Source: Chania fonticola_B (GTDB lineage Bacteria; Pseudomonadota; Gammaproteobacteria; Enterobacterales; Enterobacteriaceae). Taken from it: DNA of 64,000 nt. The DNA is taken from the NCBI RefSeq assembly GCF_048537545.1, contig NZ_CP183218.1. One strand, 5' to 3'. Made by a program: the position numbers and the translations under genes. A model generated the notes under the pieces. The model saw only the letters and a program-made list of their open reading frames with translations. It was not told where the DNA came from and ran no database searches. Below are positions 26,700 to 35,298 of the stretch, piece after piece (the first letter of the stretch is position 1; each line of letters opens with the position of its first letter).

Positions 26700-26928
26700 C
26701 GACAGGCCTATCCTGCTGACTTGAGGTTGTCGCTAAATAACCGCAACACCGAAAGCCTGAAGCAGGTGGGGATCATGCAGGTTAGCCGACCGTTGAGCGC
26801 AAGGATGCGCGATTGCGAGCCCCCAGGGATGGGTTTACGGCGTGTCGGCGTTCTGCATGATCCCCACCTGTATCCCCATCAGGCACAGCGATTGACTTGC
26901 GACCTCAAGTCAGCAGGATATCACCGGG
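26694..26928 (+). promoter_or_regulatory. Split leader hairpin arms of pyrD
   Basis: CCCGGT at 26694-26699 is complementary to ACCGGG at 26923-26928, which sits five bases before the ribosome site AGGAGAG (26934-26940). This is the layout of the conditional hairpin known from the pyrC/pyrD leaders: transcripts starting on C include the 5' arm, while those starting on the later G lack it. Here the loop contains a 212-bp palindromic insert. Confidence 0.55.
26709..26920. mobile_element. MITE-like palindromic element in the pyrD leader
   Basis: A 212-base element is bounded by perfect 19-bp inverted repeats: TATCCTGCTGACTTGAGGT at 26709-26727 and its complement at 26902-26920. Inside is a second perfect 18-bp inverted repeat, CAGGTGGGGATCATGCAG (26763-26780) with 26853-26870. 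There are also smaller arms GCCTGA/TCAGGC (26755-26760 with 26879-26884) and GCCGAC/GTCGGC (26785-26790 with 26844-26849), so the whole folds as a long hairpin. It ends in TA on both sides, which would fit a TA target duplication. No transposase is encoded. An open frame crossing it (26721-27107) is incidental. I believe related repeats occur elsewhere in enterobacterial genomes, but I cannot check. Confidence 0.75.
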
Positions 26929-26943
26929 AAATCAGGAGAGTAC

Positions 26944-27954
26944 ATGTACTACCCCATCGTCAGGAAAGCCTTGTTCCAGCTCGATCCCGAGCGCGCTCAC
27001 GAATTGACCTTCAGTCAACTGCGCCGTATTACCGGCACCCCACTAGAGTTTCTTATCCGTCAGTCGGTGCCGAGCAAGCCGGTGAGCTGCATGGGGCTCT
27101 CTTTTAGCAACCCATTAGGTTTGGCCGCCGGTCTGGATAAAGACGGCGAGTGCATTGATGCCTTTGGCGCGATGGGCTTTGGCTTTGTTGAGGTCGGTAC
27201 CGTTACGCCGCGTCCGCAAGCGGGCAATGATAAACCGCGTCTGTTCCGCCTGGTCCCGGCCGAAGGGTTGATCAACCGCATGGGGTTCAATAACCACGGC
27301 GTAGACAATCTGGTTGAAAACGTTAAGAAATCCCATTTTGGTGGCGTGCTTGGGATCAATATCGGCAAGAATAAAGACACGCCGGTCGAGCAGGGCAAAG
27401 ACGATTATCTGATCTGTATGGATAAGGTTTATCCGTATGCCGGCTATATCGCGATTAATATCTCATCACCCAATACCCCGGGATTACGATCCTTACAGTA
27501 TGGTGAAGCGCTGGACGATCTGCTGGCGGCGATAAAAAATAAGCAGGCCCAATTGCAGGCTCGCCATCACAAATATGTGCCGGTTGCGGTAAAGATCGCG
27601 CCGGATCTTTCAGAGGAAGAACTGATCCAAATAGCGGACAGTTTAGTGCGTCATAATATAGATGGGGTCATTGCCACCAATACCACTCTCGATCGTAAAC
27701 TGGTTCAGGGGTTGAATTACTGCGATCAGGCAGGGGGATTAAGTGGCCGTCCGGTACAGTTACGCAGCACTGAAGTGATCCGCCGTTTGTCGCAAGAGTT
27801 GCAAGGGCGCTTGCCGATTATCGGCGTTGGTGGAATTGATTCCCTGACGGCGGCGCGGGAAAAAATGGAGGCCGGGGCAACGTTGGTACAAATTTATTCC
27901 GGTTTTATCTTCCACGGACCGCGTTTGATTAAAGATATCGTTACCCATATCTAA
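26944..27954 (+). CDS. pyrD: Dihydroorotate dehydrogenase (quinone), class 2
   Basis: Membrane-associated flavoenzyme that oxidises dihydroorotate to orotate with quinone as acceptor, the fourth step of UMP synthesis. It has 336 residues, as in E. coli. The class 2 N-terminal amphipathic helices (MYYPIVRKALFQLDPERAHE region) are present, and FMN-binding follows at GLAAGLDKDGE. The catalytic-serine segment is NISSPNTPGLR and the phosphate-binding end is IGVGGIDSL. AGGAGAG lies four bases before the ATG at 26944. The leader upstream is interrupted by the palindromic element at 26709-26920. Confidence 0.97.
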   Translation: MYYPIVRKALFQLDPERAHELTFSQLRRITGTPLEFLIRQSVPSKPVSCMGLSFSNPLGLAAGLDKDGECIDAFGAMGFGFVEVGTVTPRPQAGNDKPRLFRLVPAEGLINRMGFNNHGVDNLVENVKKSHFGGVLGINIGKNKDTPVEQGKDDYLICMDKVYPYAGYIAINISSPNTPGLRSLQYGEALDDLLAAIKNKQAQLQARHHKYVPVAVKIAPDLSEEELIQIADSLVRHNIDGVIATNTTLDRKLVQGLNYCDQAGGLSGRPVQLRSTEVIRRLSQELQGRLPIIGVGGIDSLTAAREKMEAGATLVQIYSGFIFHGPRLIKDIVTHI

Positions 27955-27975
27955 TATTTTACCTTTCATTTTCGA

Positions 27976-27999
27976 CCGGGGGTTTATTTCTGCCCCCGG
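27976..27999 (+). terminator. Weak terminator-like hairpin after pyrD
   Basis: CCGGGGG and CCCCCGG pair across a 10-base loop, 21 bases past the stop. The downstream TCTATATTTTG is only loosely T-rich. Confidence 0.45.
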
Positions 28000-28110
28000 C
28001 TCGTCTATATTTTGTTCGGTAGCGGAATTATCCGATGTTTAAGCAACCTTTCTGGTGATAAAATCGCCTTTTGCGTAATACGCGTTGGCATGTGGTGAGA
28101 AGGATAAGCA

Positions 28111-28659
28111 ATGAAGATAAAACCTGACGACAATTGGCGTTGGTATTTTGACGCTGAGCACGATCGACTGATGCTCGATTTAGCCAATGGTATGATCTTC
28201 CGTTCACGCTTTCCGGCAAAAATGCTAACCCCGGACGCCTTCGCTGAATGTGCATTCTGCGTCGATGATGCAGCGCTTTATTTTGATTATGAAGAACAGT
28301 GCAAACAGATAAAGCTCAGCCATGAACAACGTGCCGAGTTGGTATTAAATGCGCTGGTGGCCTTCCGTTTTCTCAAACCCCTGATGCCCAAGAGCTGGCA
28401 TTTTGCTCAGCAACACTATCCGCTACGCCCAAAAAATGGCGAGTTGGCGGCGGTGAAGGTGATGGATAGCGGAGTCGAGGCGCGTCTGCTGGTGGTGGAA
28501 GCCGGGGATAATGCCAGCCTGTGCTTGCTGGCACAAAATCAGCTGGCGTTGGCTGGGCGCACCATGGTGTTGGGGGATGCGATAAAAGTGATGCACGATC
28601 GCTTGAAACCTTGCATCCCGGATGAACAGTCTGCCCCGGCTTACGACAGGGCAGTGTAA
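28111..28659 (+). CDS. zapC: Cell division protein ZapC
   Basis: Cytosolic Z-ring-associated protein that stabilises FtsZ polymers, found only in enterobacteria and relatives. The 182-residue protein (E. coli 180) opens MKIKPDDNWRWYFD with the family-typical aromatic start. A beta-rich two-lobed fold follows. The mid region MPKSWHFAQQHYPLRPKNGEL is conserved; I note its WHFAQQ and YPLRP parts. GAGAAGGATAAGC precedes the ATG. It is convergent with ycbX, with only six bases between the stops. It was formerly ycbW. Confidence 0.93.
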   Translation: MKIKPDDNWRWYFDAEHDRLMLDLANGMIFRSRFPAKMLTPDAFAECAFCVDDAALYFDYEEQCKQIKLSHEQRAELVLNALVAFRFLKPLMPKSWHFAQQHYPLRPKNGELAAVKVMDSGVEARLLVVEAGDNASLCLLAQNQLALAGRTMVLGDAIKVMHDRLKPCIPDEQSAPAYDRAV

Positions 28660-28665
28660 TAAGCG

Positions 28666-29769
28666 TTACGCCAGCTTCACATCGCTTTTAGGAATACAGC
28701 TGCAACAGAGGATGGTGCCGTTGGCGGTCACTGCGCTTTTCTTTAGCGGCGCAACCTCGCCCTCCACCAGCGTTATCTTGCAACTGCCGCACAGGCCAGC
28801 CCGGCAGGAGTAAGGGATGCGAATGCCTTGCTGCTCCAACTGCTCTAACAAGATCTGCTGGTTATTACCGGCAAACACCTTTCCTTGATACTCAATGCTC
28901 ACGCTGGTGGTGCTGTCCTGCGGTGCTTGTAGGCTTTCGACGACCTTGCCTGCCCCATAAGGCCGCGGCGGTTTGGTTGACAACACTTCAACACTATCGC
29001 CGACGCGGATAATACCGCTGTTACGGGCAATCATGTTTTGGCCAAAGTCGACGTCGCCATTATCGGCAGTGCGGAACTGTTGTAGCGTACTCAACGGCTC
29101 GCCGCTCGGGTGTTTACGGCCACGTTCGACGCTGACCGTGGTCAATACGCAGCGGCTGCAAGGTTTTACCAGATCGAACATCACGTCGCCGACGCGGATC
29201 ACCTGCCAACCATCTTCTGCCCAGGCCGGGCTGCCGGTCACCACCAGGTTCGGGCGGAACTGCTCCAGCCTGATGCTGCTTGGGCAACGTTGCTGCAGAT
29301 CCTGGAACGAAGCTTCATTAATCAGCAGATAAGGGTAACCGTCGGCAAAGGAGAGTGGGATTTCCGGGTGCTTCTTTACCCTGCGGGTTAATTCAGGCCC
29401 AACCCAGCGCAGCTGGACCTCGCGCTGAAAATAACCGCTTAGCCAACTGTTGATGGCCACCGGGGCGATCAACGCGGTGAAATGGTTGCCCCACACCTCG
29501 GTCGGCTGCGCATCGGGGGCGAAATCAATGAAGCGGATCGCCGCGCTTTCACCGTCCGGTGCGGTCAGAAACAGACCATCCGCCAACAACGCCGGGGTAA
29601 ACAGCACCATCTGCGGGTATTGGCGGGCGGTGATGAAGGTACCGTCTGGCTCGGTGATCATGAAAGAGCGATCAAAAGCCAGGCCGTTGCTGGCCACCTG
29701 AGCGTGAGAAAGCTGCAAACCCCGTAGTGATTTGACCGGATGAACGTAAAGTCGGGAGAGCGTGATCAC
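28666..29769 (-). CDS. ycbX: MOSC and 2Fe-2S domain protein YcbX
   Basis: Molybdenum-cofactor-dependent protein that detoxifies N-hydroxylated base analogues in E. coli. The 367-residue protein starts at a GTG (29769) five bases after GGAGG. An N-terminal MOSC beta-barrel covers about 1-115. The MOSC domain follows, with the likely cofactor cysteine in KPCSRCVLTTV near 200. A C-terminal plant-type ferredoxin domain contains the cluster motif CRAGLCGSC and the final Cys in ILCCSC. It is divergent from rlmKL, and the stop abuts zapC. Confidence 0.94.
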   Translation of the reverse strand: MITLSRLYVHPVKSLRGLQLSHAQVASNGLAFDRSFMITEPDGTFITARQYPQMVLFTPALLADGLFLTAPDGESAAIRFIDFAPDAQPTEVWGNHFTALIAPVAINSWLSGYFQREVQLRWVGPELTRRVKKHPEIPLSFADGYPYLLINEASFQDLQQRCPSSIRLEQFRPNLVVTGSPAWAEDGWQVIRVGDVMFDLVKPCSRCVLTTVSVERGRKHPSGEPLSTLQQFRTADNGDVDFGQNMIARNSGIIRVGDSVEVLSTKPPRPYGAGKVVESLQAPQDSTTSVSIEYQGKVFAGNNQQILLEQLEQQGIRIPYSCRAGLCGSCKITLVEGEVAPLKKSAVTANGTILCCSCIPKSDVKLA

Positions 29770-29811
29770 CCCTGCCTCCGTGCGATAAATGAAATAGAAG
29801 GGAGCAACTTT

Positions 29812-29839
29812 ATGACAAGCGGTCTGGATTAGCTATAAT
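29812..29839 (+). promoter_or_regulatory. rlmKL promoter
   Basis: ATGACA (29812-29817) and a perfect TATAAT (29834-29839) are separated by 16 bases. The ATG at 29838 overlaps this -10 and so cannot be the rlmKL start. Confidence 0.7.
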
Positions 29840-29873
29840 GCGCAACAATTTTCTTTTTGGTGATAAGCACGAT

Positions 29874-31994
29874 ATGAACACTCTGTTTGCCAGCACGGCG
29901 CGTGGACTGGAAGAACTGTTAAAAAGCGAACTGGAGCGGCTTGGCGCTCACTCCTGCAAAGTGGTGCAGGGGGGAGTACATTTTCAGGGTGACGATCGTC
30001 TTCTGTACCAAAGCCTGCTCTGGAGCCGCCTGGCTTCGCGTATTCTGTTGCCGCTGAATGAATTTCGCGTGCACAGCGATTTGGATCTGTACCTCGGTGT
30101 GCAGGCCATTGACTGGCCATCGATATTTGGCCTGGATAAAACCTTTGCCGTGCACTTCAGCGGCCTCAATGAAGAGATCCGCAATAGCCAATATGGTGCG
30201 CTGAAGGTCAAAGACGCCATTGTGGACAGCTTTACCCGCAAGCTCAACGATCGGCCAATGGTAGAGAAACAGCAGCCGGACATTCGGGTGAACGTTTTCC
30301 TGCAGCGTGATATGGCCAGCGTAGCGCTCGATCTGAGCGGAGAAGGTTTGCACCAGCGCGGCTATCGCGATCTTACCGGCCAGGCTCCATTGAAGGAAAA
30401 CCTGGCGGCAGCGATTGTCCAACGTTCCGGTTGGCAACCAGGGGCGCCGATGCTGGACCCGATGTGCGGCTCTGGCACGCTGTTGATCGAAGCGGCGATG
30501 ATCGCCTCCGATCGCGCGCCTGGCCTGCATCGTCAACATTGGGGCTTTACCGCCTGGAACGGCCACAATGCCGAACTGTGGCGTGAAGTGATCACCGAAG
30601 CGCAGGTGCGTGCGAAACGTGGCCTGCAAGAAACCCCGTCACGCTTCTTCGGTTCCGATATCGATCGTCGTGTCATCGAAATGGCGAAGGGTAATGCCCG
30701 CCGCGCGGGCGTGGCCGAATTGATCACCTTTAACGTTAATGACGTCAGCAAACTGACCAACCCACTGCCGGAAGGCCCGGTAGGCACGGTGGTCAGCAAC
30801 CCGCCATACGGTGAACGCCTTGAGAGCGAACCAGCCCTGATTGCGCTGCACAATATGTTAGGGCGCATCATGAAGAGCCACTTTGGTGGCTGGCAGCTTT
30901 CGTTGTTCAGCGCCTCACCGGAACTGCTCAGTTGCCTGCAGCTGCGCGCAGAGCGCCAGTTCAAAGCGAAAAACGGCCCGTTGGACTGCGTACAGAAAAA
31001 CTACCAGCTGGCAGAAAACCCGCAGGGTGCTGGTGGTGTGCAGGTGGCAGAAGACTTTGCCAACCGTCTGCGCAAGAATCTGAAGAAATTGGATAAATGG
31101 GCAAAGCAGCAGGGGATCGAGTGCTATCGCCTGTATGATGCCGATCTGCCTGACTATAACGTGGCGGTGGATCGCTATGGCAGTAAGGTGGTGGTGCAGG
31201 AGTACGCGCCGCCGAAAACCATCGACGCGCAGAAAGCCCGCCAGCGCCTGTTTGACGTGATTAACGCCACGTTAGCGGTACTGGAGCTGCCTTCGAATCA
31301 GCTGATCCTGAAAACCCGCGAACGTCAGAAGGGCAAAAATCAGTATGAGAAGCTGGCGCAGAAGGGGGAGTTCCTGCTGGTAGAAGAGTTCAATGCCAAG
31401 CTGTGGGTCAACCTGACGGATTATCTCGATACCGGGTTATTCCTCGATCACCGCATCGCTCGCCGTATGCTGGGTGAGATGAGCAAAGGCAAAGACTTCC
31501 TCAACCTGTTTGCCTACACCGGCACCGCAAGCGTACATGCCGGGTTGGGGGGCGCACGTAGCACCACCACGGTGGATATGTCGCGTACCTATCTGGAATG
31601 GGCGGAGAAGAACCTGCGGGTTAACGGCCTGACCGGTAGACAGCATCGCCTGATCCAGGCAGATTGCCTGTCCTGGCTACACAATGCCGACGAACAGTTC
31701 GATGTGATCTTTATCGATCCGCCGACGTTCTCCAACTCCAAGCGGATGGAGAACACCTTTGACGTACAGCGCGACCATCTGGCGCTGATGAAAGATTTAC
31801 AACGGATACTGCGCCGTAACGGGACCATCATGTTCTCCAACAACAAACGCGGTTTCCAGATGGATCTGGCAGGTCTAAACGCACTGGGTCTGGAGGCGAA
31901 AGAAATTACCGCCAAGACACAGTCAGAAGACTTTGCCCGTAACCGTCAGATCCACAACTGCTGGCTGGTCACCCACGCCGGCGAAGGAAAATAA
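29874..31994 (+). CDS. rlmKL: Bifunctional 23S rRNA methyltransferase RlmK/RlmL
   Basis: Fusion enzyme making m2G2445 (N-terminal RlmL part) and m7G2069 (C-terminal RlmK part) in 23S rRNA. I start at the ATG at 29874 (MNTLFASTARGLEE), which aligns with E. coli, giving 706 residues; the upstream ATG lies in the promoter -10. A THUMP domain spans about 45-155. RlmL carries DPMCGSGTLLIEAA and the catalytic NPPYGERL. The RlmK half carries FLDHRIARRMLG, the SAM motif NLFAYTGTASVHA and FIDPPTFSNSKRM. uup follows after five bases. Confidence 0.97.
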   Translation: MNTLFASTARGLEELLKSELERLGAHSCKVVQGGVHFQGDDRLLYQSLLWSRLASRILLPLNEFRVHSDLDLYLGVQAIDWPSIFGLDKTFAVHFSGLNEEIRNSQYGALKVKDAIVDSFTRKLNDRPMVEKQQPDIRVNVFLQRDMASVALDLSGEGLHQRGYRDLTGQAPLKENLAAAIVQRSGWQPGAPMLDPMCGSGTLLIEAAMIASDRAPGLHRQHWGFTAWNGHNAELWREVITEAQVRAKRGLQETPSRFFGSDIDRRVIEMAKGNARRAGVAELITFNVNDVSKLTNPLPEGPVGTVVSNPPYGERLESEPALIALHNMLGRIMKSHFGGWQLSLFSASPELLSCLQLRAERQFKAKNGPLDCVQKNYQLAENPQGAGGVQVAEDFANRLRKNLKKLDKWAKQQGIECYRLYDADLPDYNVAVDRYGSKVVVQEYAPPKTIDAQKARQRLFDVINATLAVLELPSNQLILKTRERQKGKNQYEKLAQKGEFLLVEEFNAKLWVNLTDYLDTGLFLDHRIARRMLGEMSKGKDFLNLFAYTGTASVHAGLGGARSTTTVDMSRTYLEWAEKNLRVNGLTGRQHRLIQADCLSWLHNADEQFDVIFIDPPTFSNSKRMENTFDVQRDHLALMKDLQRILRRNGTIMFSNNKRGFQMDLAGLNALGLEAKEITAKTQSEDFARNRQIHNCWLVTHAGEGK

Positions 31995-31999
31995 TTACT

Positions 32000-33904
32000 A
32001 TGTCGTTAATCAGCATGTCCGGTGCCTGGCTCTCTTTCAGCGATGCACCTTTGTTAGACAACACCGAAATTCATATTGAAGACAATGAACGCGTCTGCCT
32101 GGTTGGGCGCAACGGGGCCGGTAAATCGACCCTGCTGAAGATCCTGGGTAAAGAGATCCCCTTGGACGATGGGCGCATCATTTACGAGCAGGATCTGATT
32201 GTGGCGCGTTTGCAGCAGGATCCTCCGCGCAATATCGGCGGCACGGTATTCGACTTTGTGGCCGAAGGCGTGGCCGAGCAAGCGGAACACCTGAAGGCGT
32301 ATCATGCTATCTCACATCAGGTGGAGCTGGATCCGAGCGAAAAGAACCTGACGCGTATGGCGCAGGTTATGGAGATCCTCGATCATCAGGGCTTATGGCA
32401 GCTAGACAGCCGTATCAGTGAAGTCCTGTTGCAACTGGGGCTGAACGGCGATGCGGAGCTCTCTTCCCTGTCCGGTGGTTGGCTGCGCAAAGCGGCACTG
32501 GGCCGGGCGTTGGTCAGTTCACCGCGCGTGTTGCTGCTTGATGAACCTACCAACCACCTGGATATCACCACCATCGACTGGCTGGAAGGGTTCCTGAAAG
32601 AGTTTCAGGGCAGCATCGTCTTCATCTCGCACGACCGTTCGTTTATCCGCAATATGGCCACGCGCATTGTCGATCTCGATCGCGGCAAGCTGGTGTCATG
32701 GCCGGGCAACTACGAGCTGTATCTGGAAAGCAAAGAAGAAGCGCTGCGGGTGGAAGAGCTGCAGAACGCCGAATTTGACCGCAAACTGGCGCAGGAAGAA
32801 GTTTGGATCCGCCAGGGCATCAAGGCACGCCGCACGCGTAACGAAGGCCGGGTGCGCGCTCTGAAAGCGTTACGTAACGAGCGTTCACAACGTCGTGAAG
32901 TGATGGGCACCGCCAAGATGCAGGTGGAAGAGGCCGTGCGTTCGGGCAAGATTGTGTTCGAAATGGAAGACGTCAATTATCAGGTCGCCGACAAAGTGCT
33001 GGTCCGGGGCTTCAGTGCTCAGGTGCAGCGCGGTGACAAAATCGCATTGGTGGGGCCAAACGGCTGTGGTAAAACCACCTTGCTGAAATTGATGCTCGGT
33101 CAACTGAAAGCCGACAGCGGGCGAGTGCACTGTGGCACCAAGCTGGAAGTGGCTTACTTTGACCAGCACCGCGCCGAGCTGGATCCAGAACGTACCGTGA
33201 TGGATAACCTGGCGGAAGGTAAGCAGGAAGTGATGGTCAATGGTCGTTCGCGCCATGTGCTGGGCTATCTGCAGGACTTCCTGTTCCACCCTAAACGGGC
33301 AATGACGCCGGTCAAAGCGTTGTCGGGCGGAGAGCGTAACCGCCTGCTGCTGGCTAAATTATTCCTTAAACCGAGTAATTTACTGATCCTCGATGAACCA
33401 ACCAACGATCTGGACGTCGAAACGCTGGAACTGTTGGAAGAGATGATCGATAGCTACCAGGGCACCGTATTGCTGGTGAGCCACGATCGTCAGTTTGTTG
33501 ATAACTCCGTGACCGAGTGCTGGATTTTCGAAGGCAATGGCGTGATCGACACTTACGTCGGGGGCTACTACGATGCACACCATCAGCGTGCCACCGCCAA
33601 GCCGATCCGCACGGTAGCCACCAGCCAAACCAAGGCTACGGTGGAGAAAAAAACCGAGCAGCCCAAGAAATCAGCAGCCAAACTGAGTTATAACCTGCTG
33701 CGCGAACTGGAGCAGTTGCCGCAGCGCCTTGAACAGCTGGAAGTGGATATTGAAGCCTTGCAGGCACAGGTGAGTGATGCAGGGTTCTTCTCACGCCCGC
33801 ACAGCGAAACCCAGCAGGTGCTGGCCGATCTTGCCACTGCGGAGCAGGCACTGGAACAAGCCTTTGCCCGTTGGGAAGAGTTGGAAGCAATGAAAAACGG
33901 CTGA
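32000..33904 (+). CDS. uup: ABC-F ATPase Uup
   Basis: Soluble ABC-F protein with two ATPase domains and no membrane part, linked in E. coli to ribosome function and to control of transposon precise excision. It has 634 residues. The first Walker A is GRNGAGKST at about 37-45 with signature LSGGWLRKAALGRAL; the second is GPNGCGKTT near 350 with signature LSGGERNRLLLAKL. The P-site tRNA interaction motif region lies between them (RRTRNEGRVRALKALR). The C-terminal coiled coil (about 555-634), rich in Glu and Gln, binds DNA in E. coli Uup. It is transcribed with rlmKL. Confidence 0.96.
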   Translation: MSLISMSGAWLSFSDAPLLDNTEIHIEDNERVCLVGRNGAGKSTLLKILGKEIPLDDGRIIYEQDLIVARLQQDPPRNIGGTVFDFVAEGVAEQAEHLKAYHAISHQVELDPSEKNLTRMAQVMEILDHQGLWQLDSRISEVLLQLGLNGDAELSSLSGGWLRKAALGRALVSSPRVLLLDEPTNHLDITTIDWLEGFLKEFQGSIVFISHDRSFIRNMATRIVDLDRGKLVSWPGNYELYLESKEEALRVEELQNAEFDRKLAQEEVWIRQGIKARRTRNEGRVRALKALRNERSQRREVMGTAKMQVEEAVRSGKIVFEMEDVNYQVADKVLVRGFSAQVQRGDKIALVGPNGCGKTTLLKLMLGQLKADSGRVHCGTKLEVAYFDQHRAELDPERTVMDNLAEGKQEVMVNGRSRHVLGYLQDFLFHPKRAMTPVKALSGGERNRLLLAKLFLKPSNLLILDEPTNDLDVETLELLEEMIDSYQGTVLLVSHDRQFVDNSVTECWIFEGNGVIDTYVGGYYDAHHQRATAKPIRTVATSQTKATVEKKTEQPKKSAAKLSYNLLRELEQLPQRLEQLEVDIEALQAQVSDAGFFSRPHSETQQVLADLATAEQALEQAFARWEELEAMKNG

Positions 33905-33981
33905 TCGGAAACGGGTTGCCCGCACGCTGCTGCTGTGGGCAACCCAGGCTGTACCGATGAGCGACACGGTTAAGGAGGATA

Positions 33982-35298
33982 ATGGTGTGTTCCCACGAAA
34001 GTCATAAGCAGCAGAGTCATGCGATGCATGGCGAGCCTCAACAGGATAACCTGATACTGTGCCCACAATGCGATATGCTGGTGGCGTTGCCGCCTTTGCA
34101 ATCAGGCTCCAAGGCCGTTTGTCCCCGTTGTAAAACGACACTCAGCGCCCGCTGGGCAGAACCGCGCAAACAACCGATTGGTTTTGCCCTCAGCGCGTTA
34201 TTCATGCTGGTGTTAGCCAATATCTTCCCGTTTATCAATATGCGCGTTGCCGGTCTGGGCAATGAAATCAAACTGATCCAAATTCCTCAGGTGATGGTGG
34301 CAGAAGACTATGCCAGCATGGCCACCCTGTTTATGGTGTTTGTGCAACTGATCCCGGCGTTTTGCATGTTGGCGATTATTCTGCTGTGTGCCAGGGTGCG
34401 GCTACCACGACAATGGAAGATCTGGATGGCCAAAGTGCTGTTCCAGTTGAAGACCTGGTGTATGGTCGAGATCTTCCTGGCTGGCGTGCTGGTTAGCTTT
34501 GTCAAACTGATGGCTTATGGTGATATCGGCATTGGTTCCAGTTTCGTCCCTTACTGTCTGTTTTGCCTGCTGCAGGTGCGAGCCTTCCAATGCGTCGATC
34601 GCCGCTGGCTGTGGCAGGATATTGAACCCGCCCCGTTGATTGATCGCCCGTTGCAGGTTGGGCGTACCGGTCTGCGTCAGGGAGTTCGTTCCTGCTCCTG
34701 CTGTACGGCCATCCTGCCCGCCCAGCAGTCCAAATGCCCGCGTTGTCACACGGTGGGCTATGTACGCCGCCGCCACAGCCTGCAATGGACGATGGCGTTA
34801 TTGGTCACCTCGATCATATTGTATATTCCGGCGATGCTGATGCCGATTATGATCACCGAGGCGTTGGGCAATAAAATGCCATCAACGGTCATGGCCGGGG
34901 TGGTGCTGCTATGGGGAGAAGGGTCCTATCCGGTGGCGATGGTGATTTTCATTGCCAGTATCATGGTGCCCTCGCTCAAGATGTTGGCGATTGGCTGGCT
35001 ATGTCTGGATGCCAATGGCAAAGGCAAGGCCAATGCCGATAGCGAGCGTATGCATCTGATTTATGAAGTGGTGGAGTTTGTTGGCCGTTGGTCAATGATC
35101 GACGTGTTTGTGATCGCCGTGCTTTCGGCGTTGGTACGTATGGGACAGTTGATGAGTATTTATCCAGACATTGGGGCGCTACTGTTCGCCATGGTGGTCA
35201 TTCTCACCATGTTTGCTGCTATGGCGTTTGATCCCCGTTTAACCTGGGATCGCGCAAATGAAACAATAAAAAAGGAGCCGCAAGGTGACGGAAAGTAA
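33982..35298 (+). CDS. pqiA: Intermembrane transport protein PqiA
   Basis: Inner-membrane subunit of the PqiABC lipid-transport bridge across the periplasm. The 438-residue protein contains two zinc-ribbon-like motifs, CPQCDM...CPRCKT near 27-52 and CSCCTAILP...CPRC near 235-250. Each precedes a set of about four membrane helices (two PqiA domains). The start is ambiguous: AAGGAGG ends only three bases before the ATG at 33982, while the next codon, GTG at 33985, has better spacing and would give MCSHES, like E. coli MCEHHH. The end overlaps the pqiB start by 14 bases. Confidence 0.94.
   Translation: MVCSHESHKQQSHAMHGEPQQDNLILCPQCDMLVALPPLQSGSKAVCPRCKTTLSARWAEPRKQPIGFALSALFMLVLANIFPFINMRVAGLGNEIKLIQIPQVMVAEDYASMATLFMVFVQLIPAFCMLAIILLCARVRLPRQWKIWMAKVLFQLKTWCMVEIFLAGVLVSFVKLMAYGDIGIGSSFVPYCLFCLLQVRAFQCVDRRWLWQDIEPAPLIDRPLQVGRTGLRQGVRSCSCCTAILPAQQSKCPRCHTVGYVRRRHSLQWTMALLVTSIILYIPAMLMPIMITEALGNKMPSTVMAGVVLLWGEGSYPVAMVIFIASIMVPSLKMLAIGWLCLDANGKGKANADSERMHLIYEVVEFVGRWSMIDVFVIAVLSALVRMGQLMSIYPDIGALLFAMVVILTMFAAMAFDPRLTWDRANETIKKEPQGDGK

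Larger units (their letters stand above)
26468..26708. promoter_or_regulatory. Intergenic region between ssuE and pyrD, gene-free part
   Basis: AT-rich bases 26468-26580 upstream of ssuE presumably contain its promoter and Cbl/CysB activator sites, but no clear motif stands out. The pyrD control region begins at about 26616 and is described separately. Confidence 0.4.

Noticed and set aside
26721..27107. 128-codon plus-strand frame crossing the palindromic element into pyrD
   Set aside because: Its sequence is explained by the inverted repeats and the out-of-frame start of pyrD, and it has no credible ribosome site.
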